Source: Plantactinospora mayteni (lineage in GTDB: Bacteria > Actinomycetota > Actinomycetes > Mycobacteriales > Micromonosporaceae). From it: a stretch of DNA of 64,000 nucleotides. The position numbers and the translations under genes are program-made. The notes under the pieces are model-generated. The model saw nothing but the letters and a program-made list of their open reading frames with translations, was not told where the DNA came from and made no database searches. Location of the stretch: assembly GCF_016862935.1 (NCBI RefSeq), contig NZ_BONX01000024.1, positions 1 to 64,000 on the forward strand. Direction: 5' to 3'. This document shows, in pieces, positions 49,677 through 59,790 of the stretch (positions are counted from its first letter, which is position 1; every line of letters starts with the position of its first letter).

Positions 49677-50153
49677 ATGACCTCGCCGATCCGCCTCGCC
49701 CCCGGAGACGCCGCGCCCGACTTCGCGCTGCTCACCGACGCCGGAGAGACGCTCTCGCTCAAGGAACTGCGTGGCCGGAAGGTGGTGCTCTACGCCTATC
49801 CGAAGGCGATGACACCGGGCTGCACGAAGCAGGCCTGTGACTTCCGGGACTCGCTCGCCTCGCTCCAGGCCGCCGGCTACGAGGTGGTGGGCATCTCGCC
49901 GGACTCCCCCGCCGCGCTGGCGAAGTTCCGGGACCGGGACGCCATCACCTTCCCGCTGGTCTCCGACCCGGACAAGGCGACACTCGTCGCGTACGGGGCG
50001 TACGGCGAGAAGCAGTCGTACGGGCGGACGATCACCGGGGTGATCCGGTCGACCTTCGTGATCGACGAGGAGGGCCGGATCGAGCGGGCGCTCTACAACG
50101 TCAAGGCCACCGGGCACGTCGCCAAACTCCGGCGGGACCTCGGCCTCGACTGA
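49677..50153 (+). CDS. bcp: Thiol peroxidase, BCP/PrxQ family
   Basis: A 158-residue peroxiredoxin. LYAYPKAMTPGCTKQACDFR near residue 40 carries the peroxidatic Cys (TPGCT) and the resolving Cys five residues later, as in BCP-type enzymes; the canonical FYP is YAYP. It reduces H2O2 and organic hydroperoxides with thioredoxin. Divergent from cbiM, so the shared region might also carry metal or redox control. Confidence 0.95.
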   Translation: MTSPIRLAPGDAAPDFALLTDAGETLSLKELRGRKVVLYAYPKAMTPGCTKQACDFRDSLASLQAAGYEVVGISPDSPAALAKFRDRDAITFPLVSDPDKATLVAYGAYGEKQSYGRTITGVIRSTFVIDEEGRIERALYNVKATGHVAKLRRDLGLD

Positions 50154-50184
50154 GCCCGCCAGCGGTCTAGACTCTGGAGCGCGA

Positions 50185-50265
50185 GCGGGAGTGGTGTAAT
50201 GGCAGCCACGCAGGATTTAGGTTCCTGTGCCTTCGGGCGTAGGGGTTCGACTCCCCTCTCCCGCA
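50185..50265 (+). tRNA. tRNA-Leu (anticodon UAG)
   Basis: Class II tRNA: acceptor GCGGGAG/CTCCCGC, anticodon stem CAGGA/TCCTG with loop TTTAGGT, a long variable arm, T arm GGGG TTCGACT CCCC, discriminator A. Confidence 0.97.
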
Positions 50266-50414
50266 CTGACGGCCGGGCCGGTCAGCGGAGCCCTGACGGC
50301 TGACGCCCGACGACCGACGCCGGCCGCCACTACGTCGACACCCCGCGCGGCGGGCTGTTAGCGCCGTCACGCTCGGCGCGCGGGCCGACGGGGCTTTCCG
50401 GCGGGCGGGCGAGG

Positions 50415-50942
50415 ATGGCTCGCGTGGGCATCCGCTTCGTACTCGATCCGCCGTTGACCCCCGAGTTGCGCGACGAGATCGTCGGACTGTGGACGGTGGT
50501 GACCAACGCCGGTGGCGCGGTCGGGTTCGTCGGCCAGGTCACCGAGGACGACATACGGCCGTTCGCGCTGGCCACCCTCGGGGCGGCGTACGAGGGGCCG
50601 GACCAACTGCTCGTCGGCTACCAGGGCGACGAGTTGATCGCGTTGCTCTTCCTCACCGACAACCGGTTCCACCTCAAGACGCACTGGTGCGTACTGAAGC
50701 GGGTGATGGTGCACCCCGACCGCCAGGGGTACGGCTACGGCCAGGCCCTGCTGCGCGAGGCCGAGCAGGTGGCCCGGGAGGCGGGCTGGGAGGCGCTGCA
50801 CCTGACCGTCCGGGACGGCCGGGGCGTGGAGGAGTTCTACCGGCGGCTCGGCTACCGAGAGGTCGGCCGGCTGCCCGGGGCGCTCCGGGTCGGGCCGGGC
50901 GACGATCGTGACGAGATCCAGATGTGGCTGCCGCTGACCTGA
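50415..50942 (+). CDS. GNAT-family acetyltransferase
   Basis: A 175-residue acetyltransferase. The acetyl-CoA loop is VHPDRQGYGYGQALLREAEQ (Q/RxxGxG/A-type), with the preceding strand CVLKRVMV and the later LHLTVRDGRGVEEFYRRLGY. Substrate unknown. ATG with GGCGAGG upstream. Confidence 0.9.
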   Translation: MARVGIRFVLDPPLTPELRDEIVGLWTVVTNAGGAVGFVGQVTEDDIRPFALATLGAAYEGPDQLLVGYQGDELIALLFLTDNRFHLKTHWCVLKRVMVHPDRQGYGYGQALLREAEQVAREAGWEALHLTVRDGRGVEEFYRRLGYREVGRLPGALRVGPGDDRDEIQMWLPLT

Positions 50943-51060
50943 CTGTGCGGCACCGGATCAGTGAACCTTTTCCCACCTCCCCTTGGCGGTCTCGCCGACC
51001 GCAGGGTCGGACACCGTGCCTGGGGGCGCCACGCGGTTCAGGTGGAAAACGGTTCAGCGG

Positions 51061-52092
51061 TCAGCCGCAGCCGACCGGTGCCGGGCCGCCGGCCGCGCCG
51101 GCCACCGGCTCTCCGGACGGATCCACCCCGGTCGGCGTACCCGGGGCGGGCGTCGGGGAGGCGGTCGGGGCGGGAGTGGCGCTGGTGCCGGGGGCGGGCG
51201 AGGCCGAGGGGGTCGGCGCGGCGGCAGTCGCCGGGTCGTACATCCGTACCGTGCTGCGCTGCACCTGTCGGGGCGCCAGCCGGATTCCGGTGGCGACCGC
51301 CTCGTTGCCGTAGACGTCGACCACCCGGATCGAGTACGGCCCCGGGCCGATCCCGCCGTCGATCACCCAGTAGTTGTCCGAGCCGCGCTTCGCCGCCCGC
51401 CAACTCGAACCGGCGCGCTTCGCCGCCACCGACTTCACCGGGTTGCCGTGGGCGCCCACCTGCACCGCGAACCAGTACTGCGACACGCCGCTCTTCAGCC
51501 GGAAGGTGAGCGGGCCAGCCAGCGGCGGGTCGACGGCCGCCCGGTAGCGCACCGGGACGATGCCCTGTGACAGGTCGGCGATCTTCGCGAACGCCTGCCT
51601 GGACAGGTCGATCTTGTTGTTCGTGCAGCCCGCGCAGCGGTCCAGCACCATCACCCGGACGGTACCCACCGGACCGGTGACGTCGAGGAAGCTGCCGCAG
51701 GCGGCCGAGCCGGCGTACTGGCTGGAGCCGAGCGCGACGTAGAGCCGGTTGGCCGGCGGGCCGGGCAACGAGCAGTTGCCGCCCGAACTGCCCCCGTCAT
51801 AGTGCGACGCCTTTCCCTTGTAGACGGTCGAACCGACCGGCGGCGCGGCCCGGTCCAGCGGGGGTGCGGCCAGGGCGGCGGCGCAGGCGGCCGGCTCGGA
51901 GAACTGCCAGGCGAGCACCAGCCCGAGGACGGCGGCGAGTACCGCCGCGAACCCGCCGGCCAGCCAGCGCCGGGACGGACGCCGCCGCGACGACCCACCG
52001 CCCTTGCCCGGGTCAGCGCCGGACTCCAGGGCAGCCGCCGGAACGCCGCCGTCCGTACTTTCGGGAAGTTCCGCCTCGGTCACCCGGGGCAT
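51061..52092 (-). CDS. Expansin-like secreted protein
   Basis: A 343-residue exported protein: N-terminal span (GFAAVLAAVLGLVLAW), then a double-psi beta-barrel expansin domain (GKASHYDGGSSGGNCSLPG; SAACGSFLDVTGPVG; VMVLDRCAGCTNNKIDLS) with the conserved Asp of DRC, and a second beta-sandwich (CBM63-type) domain (QYWFAVQVGAHGNPV, IRVVDVYGNEAVA). It ends in a long Pro/Thr/Ala tail. Such proteins loosen plant cell walls or bind cellulose non-hydrolytically, fitting a soil or plant-associated life. ATG chosen; weak ribosome-binding site. Confidence 0.9.
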   Translation of the reverse strand: MPRVTEAELPESTDGGVPAAALESGADPGKGGGSSRRRPSRRWLAGGFAAVLAAVLGLVLAWQFSEPAACAAALAAPPLDRAAPPVGSTVYKGKASHYDGGSSGGNCSLPGPPANRLYVALGSSQYAGSAACGSFLDVTGPVGTVRVMVLDRCAGCTNNKIDLSRQAFAKIADLSQGIVPVRYRAAVDPPLAGPLTFRLKSGVSQYWFAVQVGAHGNPVKSVAAKRAGSSWRAAKRGSDNYWVIDGGIGPGPYSIRVVDVYGNEAVATGIRLAPRQVQRSTVRMYDPATAAAPTPSASPAPGTSATPAPTASPTPAPGTPTGVDPSGEPVAGAAGGPAPVGCG

Positions 52093-52205
52093 GTTGCCGT
52101 AGCCGTCCCGGCTTTCGCAAGATCTGCACCGGCCGCCGGGCCGTCCGCCCCGCCCTGCACCCCGTTGCCGCCGGACAAAAGAGGACCGGGCGGAAGCGGA
52201 CCAGT

Positions 52206-53039
52206 TCAGTCGAGCAGTTCCACCGGGTCGCCGACGGCGAGCGTGCCGGCCGGAGCGGTCGGGTCGATCACCGGTACCAGGTTCTGGCCGAAGACCAACT
52301 GCCGGTTGATCCGGCGGTACTTGGCCAGGGTGCGCAGCGGTTCGCGGCCGCGTACCCCGGTCTCCTGGTCGGTGGTGGTGACCAGGCACCGGCCGCAGGG
52401 CTTGGCCACCCGGAACGTCACCGGGCCGATCCGGAGCCGGCGGCCGGTCCAGTCGTCCTCGGCCCACAGGCCGGCGCCGCCGACCACCACGTTGGGGCGG
52501 AACCGGGTCATCGGCAGCGGCTCGATTTCACCGGATTCCAGCAGCGAGGAGTTCAGCGCGTCCAGTGACGCGCGGTTGGCCAGCAGCAGCGGGTAGCCGT
52601 CGGCGAAGCTGACCCGGTCGGCCGGGTCGACCAGGTCGGTGTCCGGGATCGGGCGCACCGTCGGGTCGCCGAGCCAGACCAGCCGGACCTTGCGGTCGAG
52701 CAGCCGGGAGAGCCAGTCGTCGGCGGCCGGATCCGCCCGCCGGGCCGGCGCGGCGGGCAGGTTCGAGAAGACGCGTACCACGATCGGCTCGCCGTCGGTC
52801 GGCTCGGTGACCTCCAGCGCGGGCCAGCCGGCGGCGCGCAGCAGCAGACCGCCGGGGCGGAGTTCCGGCCGGATGGCCACCAGACCGGCCACCTGGCGCT
52901 GGGTGACGCCGACCCCGTCGTCGCCGACGATCATCCAGCGCCGGTCGCCGGCCAGGCCCCACGGCTCGACTCGGGCGGCGTCGAGGTCGAGCCGGTAGCA
53001 GCCCTTGACCGGGTACGTGTGCAGGGAGACCAGCCGCAT
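52206..53039 (-). CDS. MOSC domain protein (YcbX type)
   Basis: A 277-residue protein with an N-terminal MOSC beta-barrel (LHTYPVKGCYRLDLDAARVE; WGLAGDRRWMIVGDDGVG) and a C-terminal MOSC domain with MTRFRPNVVVGGAGLWAEDD and the Moco-binding Cys region VAKPCGRCLVTTTDQETG. Members bind molybdenum cofactor and reduce N-hydroxylated bases or carry sulfur. Start ATG with CAGGGT 7 nt upstream, possibly leaderless. Confidence 0.9.
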   Translation of the reverse strand: MRLVSLHTYPVKGCYRLDLDAARVEPWGLAGDRRWMIVGDDGVGVTQRQVAGLVAIRPELRPGGLLLRAAGWPALEVTEPTDGEPIVVRVFSNLPAAPARRADPAADDWLSRLLDRKVRLVWLGDPTVRPIPDTDLVDPADRVSFADGYPLLLANRASLDALNSSLLESGEIEPLPMTRFRPNVVVGGAGLWAEDDWTGRRLRIGPVTFRVAKPCGRCLVTTTDQETGVRGREPLRTLAKYRRINRQLVFGQNLVPVIDPTAPAGTLAVGDPVELLD

Positions 53040-53149
53040 GGCGTTCACCCTGCCACAGCGGTTCGGACGACCAGAACACTGTCGACTGGCTGGCGTCCTA
53101 CGGTGACGCGGCTGGCGTCGAGGCACCCGCGAGGGCCTGGCAAGCTGCC

Positions 53150-53190
53150 GGGCCGTCAGTTCTCGGTAGGGGGCCGTCAGTTCTCGGTAG
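53150..53190. repeat. 20-bp tandem duplication at a gene 3' end
   Basis: GGGCCGTCAGTTCTCGGTAG occurs twice, 1 bp apart; the second copy contains the stop codon and last codons of the HTH regulator, the first duplicates them. Confidence 0.8.
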
Positions 53191-53704
53191 GTATGACGAC
53201 CACACTGATCATCCGTCGGGTGCGGTCCTGGCCGGGGTCGTTCTTCGTCCGAGCCGTGATCGCCGAGCGCAGTTCGGCGACCAGTTCGGCCAGCTCCGCG
53301 TCGGTCAGCCAGAGTGCGGCCTGCCGGTAGGTCACGCCGTCGGTGTCGGGATCGGCCGATTCGCGCGTCAGGTAGCGGTCGAAGTCCGCCAGCAGTCCGC
53401 CGGTGAACGCGGTGAAGGCGCGTCGGTGGTCGTCGACGCTCATGGCGGCGCGCTCGGTCGGATCGAGTTCGGTGCGGTCCCACTGCAACCGGTAGGTCCG
53501 TTCCACCGCGCCCCGCACCCGTTTCTCGCCCAGGACCTCCAGTACGCCGGCGGCGGTGAGCGCCGCGACGTGCCGGTACATCGTCGCGGGCGGGATGTCG
53601 GGCAGTCGGTTCCGCAACTGGGTCGTGGTGCTGGGCCGCCCGTCCAGCAGCGCTTGGAGGATGCGCAGTCGGACGGGGTGGATCAGCAGGTCCAGGTGTG
53701 CCAT
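53177..53704 (-). CDS. ArsR-like winged-helix transcriptional regulator
   Basis: A 175-residue regulator with the wHTH at about 5-75 (LLIHPVRLRILQALLDGRPS; PPATMYRHVAALTAAGVLEV) and a helical dimerisation/effector part (MSVDDHRRAFTAFTGGLLAD). No metal-binding Cys pair is seen. Divergent from the hydrolase gene with a 58-bp gap containing a perfect dyad, so it probably represses both. TAATAAT 6 nt before the ATG suggests a leaderless transcript. Confidence 0.9.
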   Translation of the reverse strand: MAHLDLLIHPVRLRILQALLDGRPSTTTQLRNRLPDIPPATMYRHVAALTAAGVLEVLGEKRVRGAVERTYRLQWDRTELDPTERAAMSVDDHRRAFTAFTGGLLADFDRYLTRESADPDTDGVTYRQAALWLTDAELAELVAELRSAITARTKNDPGQDRTRRMISVVVIPTEN

Positions 53705-53731
53705 GGCGACATTATTACCGACGTGATACCT

Positions 53732-53747
53732 TTCTCACAGATGAGAA
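53732..53747. promoter_or_regulatory. Operator-like dyad between regulator and hydrolase
   Basis: TTCTCA-CAGA-TGAGAA, perfect 6-bp arms, centred in the divergent region and flanked by ATTATT and AATAAT. Confidence 0.55.
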
Positions 53748-53762
53748 TAATGGAGGTGCGGG

Positions 53763-54716
53763 ATGGATCGGACAGACGTGGTCGCGGAACCCTCGCCGGC
53801 GATCGGAGACGGCGTGCGGGAGGTCGAGATGGCCGCGCCGGCCGACGACGGCATCGCCCTGGCCGGCACGCTTACCCTGCCCGCCGGTCCCGGCCCACAC
53901 CCGGCGATGCTCTTCCTGCCCGGCTCCGGACGGCTGGACCGCGACTCCAACGCCGGTCGGCTGCGGATGTCGCTTGGCCGCCCCCTGGCCGAGGAGTTGG
54001 CCCGACACGGGGTGGCCTCGCTGCGCTACGACCGGCGCGGCGTCGAAGCGACCCCGGGTGACTGGCGGGCGGTCGGCTTTCTCGACAACCGCGCCGACGC
54101 CGCCGCCGCACTGCGGGCGCTGCGCGCACGCCCGGAGATCCGGGCTGCGGCCACCGGCGTGGTGGGGCACAGCGAGGGCGCGGTGCATGCGGCGTGGCTC
54201 GGCGCGCACGAGCGACCGGCGGCGGTCGTACTGATCGCCGGCTATGCCCGGCCGGGCCGGCAGGCCCTCTACTGGCAGGCGGCCACGCTCGCCGGTACCC
54301 TCCCCCGGCCCGCCCGTGCGCTCCTGCCCATCCTCCGGCGGATCGCCGCCCGGCAACTGTCCAGGCTGGAGGCCAGCACGACGGATGTCGCCCGGATCGG
54401 CGGTACCCGGATCAACGCCCGATGGTGGCGGGAACAACTCGCCTACGACCCGAGCGTGGACCTGGCCCACGTCCAGGCACCGGTGCTGGCGATCACCGGC
54501 GAGAAGGACCTCCAGGTCGACCCCGACGATCTGGCGAGGGTCGAGCGGCTGGTCCCCGGCGGCGCCGAAGTACGCCGGATCGCCGACCTGACCCACCTAC
54601 TGCGGCGCGATCCGGGTCGCCCGTCGCTGCGCTCCTATCCCCGGCTGCTGCGCCAGCCGGTGGACTCGGACCTGCTCACCTACATCGCCCGCTGGACCGC
54701 CGCCCGGCTCCGCTGA
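53763..54716 (+). CDS. Alpha/beta hydrolase (dienelactone/BAAT type)
   Basis: A 317-residue serine hydrolase. AMLFLPGSGRLDRDSN (oxyanion region), SLRYDRRGVEATPGD, nucleophile elbow GVVGHSEGAVHAAWLG near residue 139 (G-H-S-E-G), acid DLTHLL region near 280 carrying His, and GEKDLQVDPDDLARV. Likely esterase or peptidase-type hydrolase; substrate unknown. Divergent from its probable regulator. ATG after GGAGGTGCGG. Confidence 0.88.
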   Translation: MDRTDVVAEPSPAIGDGVREVEMAAPADDGIALAGTLTLPAGPGPHPAMLFLPGSGRLDRDSNAGRLRMSLGRPLAEELARHGVASLRYDRRGVEATPGDWRAVGFLDNRADAAAALRALRARPEIRAAATGVVGHSEGAVHAAWLGAHERPAAVVLIAGYARPGRQALYWQAATLAGTLPRPARALLPILRRIAARQLSRLEASTTDVARIGGTRINARWWREQLAYDPSVDLAHVQAPVLAITGEKDLQVDPDDLARVERLVPGGAEVRRIADLTHLLRRDPGRPSLRSYPRLLRQPVDSDLLTYIARWTAARLR

Positions 54717-54949
54717 CCCCGACACCCGCTCCGGACACGGCCCGGTCCGATGCCTTCTGCCACCGGTCGGGCCAGGGTGGCCGGGGCGACGGCGCACCAG
54801 ACCGTCGCCCCGGCCAGTCCGTCGCAGCTTGGTGGTACACCGCTCGCGGCCGGAACCGGGCGAAGCGACGTCGACGGCTGGCGAGGCTCGCCTCGGGGTC
54901 GACGACCGGCGGCCCCGGGTTCTCGGCGACGAAGCCCCCAGCCGGTCGG

Positions 54950-55840
54950 CTACCAGGCGATGCCGATCCCGTCGCCGGGGTACCAGTGCTGGGCCGGGGT
55001 CTCCCGGTAGGCCAGGAACCGGCGGCCGGTCTTCTCGGCGTGTTCGGCGAGCACGTTGGTCACCGTGACGTTGTCGGTGAGCAGCCGGGCCCCGGGGGCG
55101 AGCTTCGGCGCCACGGCCTGGAATTCCCGGCGCTCGTGCCCGGTGTGGTGGTTGCTGTCGTGCAGGAAGAGGTCGACCGGCCGGTCCAGCGCCTTGATCG
55201 AGGCGAGCGAGTCCCCGATCACCAGGTCGACCACGCTGGCCCACGGCTCGGCCTTGGCCAGGTAACCGGCCTCCGGATTGATGTCCAGCGAGGTGACCCG
55301 GCCCGGCTCGCCGTCGACGGCGTTGCGCAGCAGGGCCGAGGCGAGTACGCAGGTGCCGAGCCCCTTGTCGGTGCCGGTCTCCACGACGTGCGCGGGTCGG
55401 GTGGCCCGGACGATCGCGTACCAGCCGATCCGGCGGGCGTACCGGACCTGCCGGTCGGCCAGGCCGCGCCGGTCCGAGACGGCGGTGGCCTGCTCGATGT
55501 GCTGCCGCAGCGGCTCGTCCCGCTCGATCTCGGTGAGGTACGTCCGCACCTGCTTGACCGGTACGTCGCAGGTCACGCTGACGAACCAGGCGAGGTGCTC
55601 CCGGCTGAGCTTGGTCAGGTCGTAGGTGAAGTTGTGGTGCTCGCGGGAGGTGAGCAGCCACTTGGCCGAGACGCTGATCACCCGCGCGTCGTACCGGGCC
55701 ACCCGCATGAGCCGCTTCGGGAACGCCGCGACGGGGGCGAGGCGGGTGCGGGCGATCGCGCGCCGGAAATTCGTACCATCCACCCGGAAGGTTCTACCAC
55801 GTTCCCGGTGTCCCATTGCCCTCTGAATGTTTTCATGCAT
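54950..55840 (-). CDS. Class I SAM methyltransferase-like protein
   Basis: A 296-residue protein. The fold starts at VVETGTDKGLGTCVLASALL (motif I variant ETGTDKG) near residue 157, then VTSLDINPEAGYLAKAEPW and VDLFLHDSNHHTGHERREFQ, the His/Asp pattern of CmcI/O-methyltransferase-like proteins (TylF/MacOMT-type), usually metal-dependent. The N-terminal 150 residues are helical and Arg-rich. The start is uncertain: the ATG at 55840 lies 12 bp from the divergent regulator start, and an ATG at 55816 has too close a ribosome-binding site. Confidence 0.8.
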   Translation of the reverse strand: MHENIQRAMGHRERGRTFRVDGTNFRRAIARTRLAPVAAFPKRLMRVARYDARVISVSAKWLLTSREHHNFTYDLTKLSREHLAWFVSVTCDVPVKQVRTYLTEIERDEPLRQHIEQATAVSDRRGLADRQVRYARRIGWYAIVRATRPAHVVETGTDKGLGTCVLASALLRNAVDGEPGRVTSLDINPEAGYLAKAEPWASVVDLVIGDSLASIKALDRPVDLFLHDSNHHTGHERREFQAVAPKLAPGARLLTDNVTVTNVLAEHAEKTGRRFLAYRETPAQHWYPGDGIGIAW

Positions 55841-55845
55841 ACAGT
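55840..55845 (+). promoter_or_regulatory. -10 box of leaderless hut-regulator transcript
   Basis: TACAGT with 6 nt to the GTG of the RpiR-type regulator. It lies next to ATGTTTTCATGCAT, a small dyad that could be its own operator. Confidence 0.5.
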
Positions 55846-55851
55846 CTTCTT

Positions 55852-56718
55852 GTGAATGACAGCGCTGTCATCGCGGCCCCGCCGATGGACCGCGTGCTCG
55901 ACCTGTTCCAGGGCATCCGGCTGACGCCGACCCAGCGACGGATCGCGCACAGCCTGGTCCAGCACGCCGCCTCCGCCGCCTACCTCTCCGCGGCCGAGGT
56001 CGCCGAACTGGCCAAGGTCAGCCAGCCCTCGGTGACCCGGTTCGCCATGGCCCTCGGCTACGACGGCTATCCGGCGCTGCGCCGTCGGCTCCGGGAGATC
56101 GCCGCCGCCGGCCACGGCCGGCCCGACCTCGGGGTACCGGCCGGCAACGAGATGCAGCGGGCGATCCGCGCCGAGGCCGACAACCTGGACCGGCTCGCCG
56201 AGCAGCTCACCGACCGGGACGGAGTGACCGCCGCCGGTACGCTGCTGGCCGGCAGCCGCCCGCTGGTCGTACTCGGGCTGCGCGCCGCCGCCCCGCTGGC
56301 CGGATACTTCGCGTACTTCGCGGCGAAGGTGCACCCGGACGTACGGGTGCTGGACTCCGGCGGGACGCTCCTCACCGACCGGCTGGAACAGGCCCGGGCG
56401 GCCGGGGCGAGCGCGCTGCTCGGCATCGTGCTGCCCCGCTATCCCCGGGAGGCGCTGGAGGCGCTCCGGGACGCCCGCGCGGCCGGGATGTCGGTGGTGG
56501 CGATCACCGACTCGGCGGTCAGCCCGGCCGCCGAGTACGCCGACATCGTGCTGCCGGCCGCAGTCGGCGCCCAACTCGTCTTCGACCTGCACACCGCGCC
56601 GATGGCGCTGTCGATGGTGCTGCTCCAGGCGATCTGCGACGCCGCACCGGCCGACGCCCAGCGCCGGCTGGAGGAGTTCGAGCAGTCCGCCGCCCGCCGC
56701 CAGTTGTTCGTCGGTTAG
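55852..56718 (+). CDS. MurR/RpiR-family transcriptional regulator of hut
   Basis: A 288-residue regulator: N-terminal HTH_6 domain ([36 protein letters not shown]) and a C-terminal SIS sugar-isomerase-like sensor domain ([59 protein letters not shown]). The group is common next to actinobacterial hut operons, where it presumably senses a histidine breakdown intermediate; here hutU follows 160 bp downstream. GTG start, leaderless. Confidence 0.9.
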   Translation: MNDSAVIAAPPMDRVLDLFQGIRLTPTQRRIAHSLVQHAASAAYLSAAEVAELAKVSQPSVTRFAMALGYDGYPALRRRLREIAAAGHGRPDLGVPAGNEMQRAIRAEADNLDRLAEQLTDRDGVTAAGTLLAGSRPLVVLGLRAAAPLAGYFAYFAAKVHPDVRVLDSGGTLLTDRLEQARAAGASALLGIVLPRYPREALEALRDARAAGMSVVAITDSAVSPAAEYADIVLPAAVGAQLVFDLHTAPMALSMVLLQAICDAAPADAQRRLEEFEQSAARRQLFVG

Positions 56719-56876
56719 CCACCGGCATTTCACCGCCCCAGCCCCACCGCACACAGCCCACCGCCGATGCCGCACCGCCGCACACGTCACCCGTCCGAGC
56801 CGTCCCGCACCGCAGCACCCACCAAAGCCGCACCGCAGACCACCGTCGAACCGTTCCCACCGCAGGAGGAGTTGAC

Positions 56877-58556
<1,680 letters not shown>

Positions 58557-58566
58557 GCGGGCCGCG

Positions 58567-59790
58567 TTGTCCCCGAATCCGATCCCCGTGCACACCTGGT
58601 TTACCCGGCTCTGGGCGGAGATCGCCCCGATCGGCCGCGACCCGGGCACCGGCGGCTACCTCCGGTACGGCTTCGCCGAGCCGGTACGCGAGTTGGAGCG
58701 GTGGTTCCAGCGCGTCGCCGAGGCCGACGGGGCGCACACCGTCGAGCCGGACGGCAACGGCAACCTGGTCGCCTGGTACGGCCCGCCGCCGGAGCGGGGC
58801 GACGCCGTCCTGCTCGGCAGCCACTTCGACTCCGTCCCGCACGGTGGCGGCTACGACGGCCCGCTCGGCATCGTCAGCGCCCTGCTGGCCGTCCGAGCGC
58901 TCCGTGCCGAGGGTCGGGAGTTCCGCCGTCCGGTCGGGGTGGTGGCGTTCGCCGAGGAGGAGGGCTCGAGGTTCGGCGTACCCTGTCTCGGCTCGCGGCT
59001 GCTGACCGGGGCGCTCGATCCGGAGCGGGCGGCGGCGCTGACCGACCGGCAGGGCGTCAGCCTGGCCGAGGCGATGGGCGGCCGGCCGGCGGGGGCCCGG
59101 CCGGAGCTGCTGGGCCGGATCGGCGCCTTCGTCGAGCTGCACGTCGAGCAGGGCCGGGCCCTGGTCGACCTCGGCGCACCGGTCGGGGTGGCCAGCGGGA
59201 TCTGGCCGCACGGCCGCTGGCGGCTGGACTTCGCGGGCGAGGCCAACCACGCCGGCACGACCCGGATGGCCGACCGCCACGACCCGATGCTGACCTACGC
59301 GTTCACGGTGCTGGCCGCGAACAAGGAGGCCCGGCTGCGCGGCGCGCACGCCACGATCGGCCGGGTCGAGGTGGAGCCGAACGCCACCAACGCGATCCCG
59401 GCCCGGGTCCGCGGCTGGCTGGACGCCCGGGCCGCCGACACCGGCACCCTGGAGGCGCTGGTCGAGGGGGTACGCGCCAAGGCCGCCGACCGGGCCACCC
59501 GGGACGGTACGACGCTTGAGGTGACCCGCGAGTCGCTCAGTCCACTCGTCGAGTTCGACGGCGGACTGGTCAAGGCATTCCGCCAGGTGCTCGCCGAGGG
59601 CGTACCGGTGCTGCCGACCGCCGCCGGGCACGACGCGGGGATCCTGGCCGAGCACGTACCGACCGCGATGCTCTTCGTACGCAACCCGACCGGGGTTTCA
59701 CACTCCCCGGCCGAGGCGGCCGGCGACGACGACTGTGCCGAGGGCGTACGCCGGCTGGCCGACCTGCTCGCCCAGCTGGCCGCCGGATGA
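58567..59790 (+). CDS. M20-type amidohydrolase in HutG position
   Basis: A 407-residue dinuclear metallo-amidohydrolase of the allantoate amidohydrolase/N-carbamoyl-amino-acid hydrolase branch: LLGSHFDSVPHGGGYDGPLG near residue 82, FAEEEGSRFGVPCLGS, VELHVEQGRALVDL and NHAGTTRM. The C-terminal part has TAAGHDAGILAEHVPTAMLF. In this operon it most plausibly takes the place of N-formylglutamate deformylase (HutG), which is otherwise missing, since hutF produces N-formylglutamate (inference). TTG start with GGCGGG upstream; 10 bp behind hutU and overlapping hutF. Confidence 0.88.
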   Translation: MSPNPIPVHTWFTRLWAEIAPIGRDPGTGGYLRYGFAEPVRELERWFQRVAEADGAHTVEPDGNGNLVAWYGPPPERGDAVLLGSHFDSVPHGGGYDGPLGIVSALLAVRALRAEGREFRRPVGVVAFAEEEGSRFGVPCLGSRLLTGALDPERAAALTDRQGVSLAEAMGGRPAGARPELLGRIGAFVELHVEQGRALVDLGAPVGVASGIWPHGRWRLDFAGEANHAGTTRMADRHDPMLTYAFTVLAANKEARLRGAHATIGRVEVEPNATNAIPARVRGWLDARAADTGTLEALVEGVRAKAADRATRDGTTLEVTRESLSPLVEFDGGLVKAFRQVLAEGVPVLPTAAGHDAGILAEHVPTAMLFVRNPTGVSHSPAEAAGDDDCAEGVRRLADLLAQLAAG

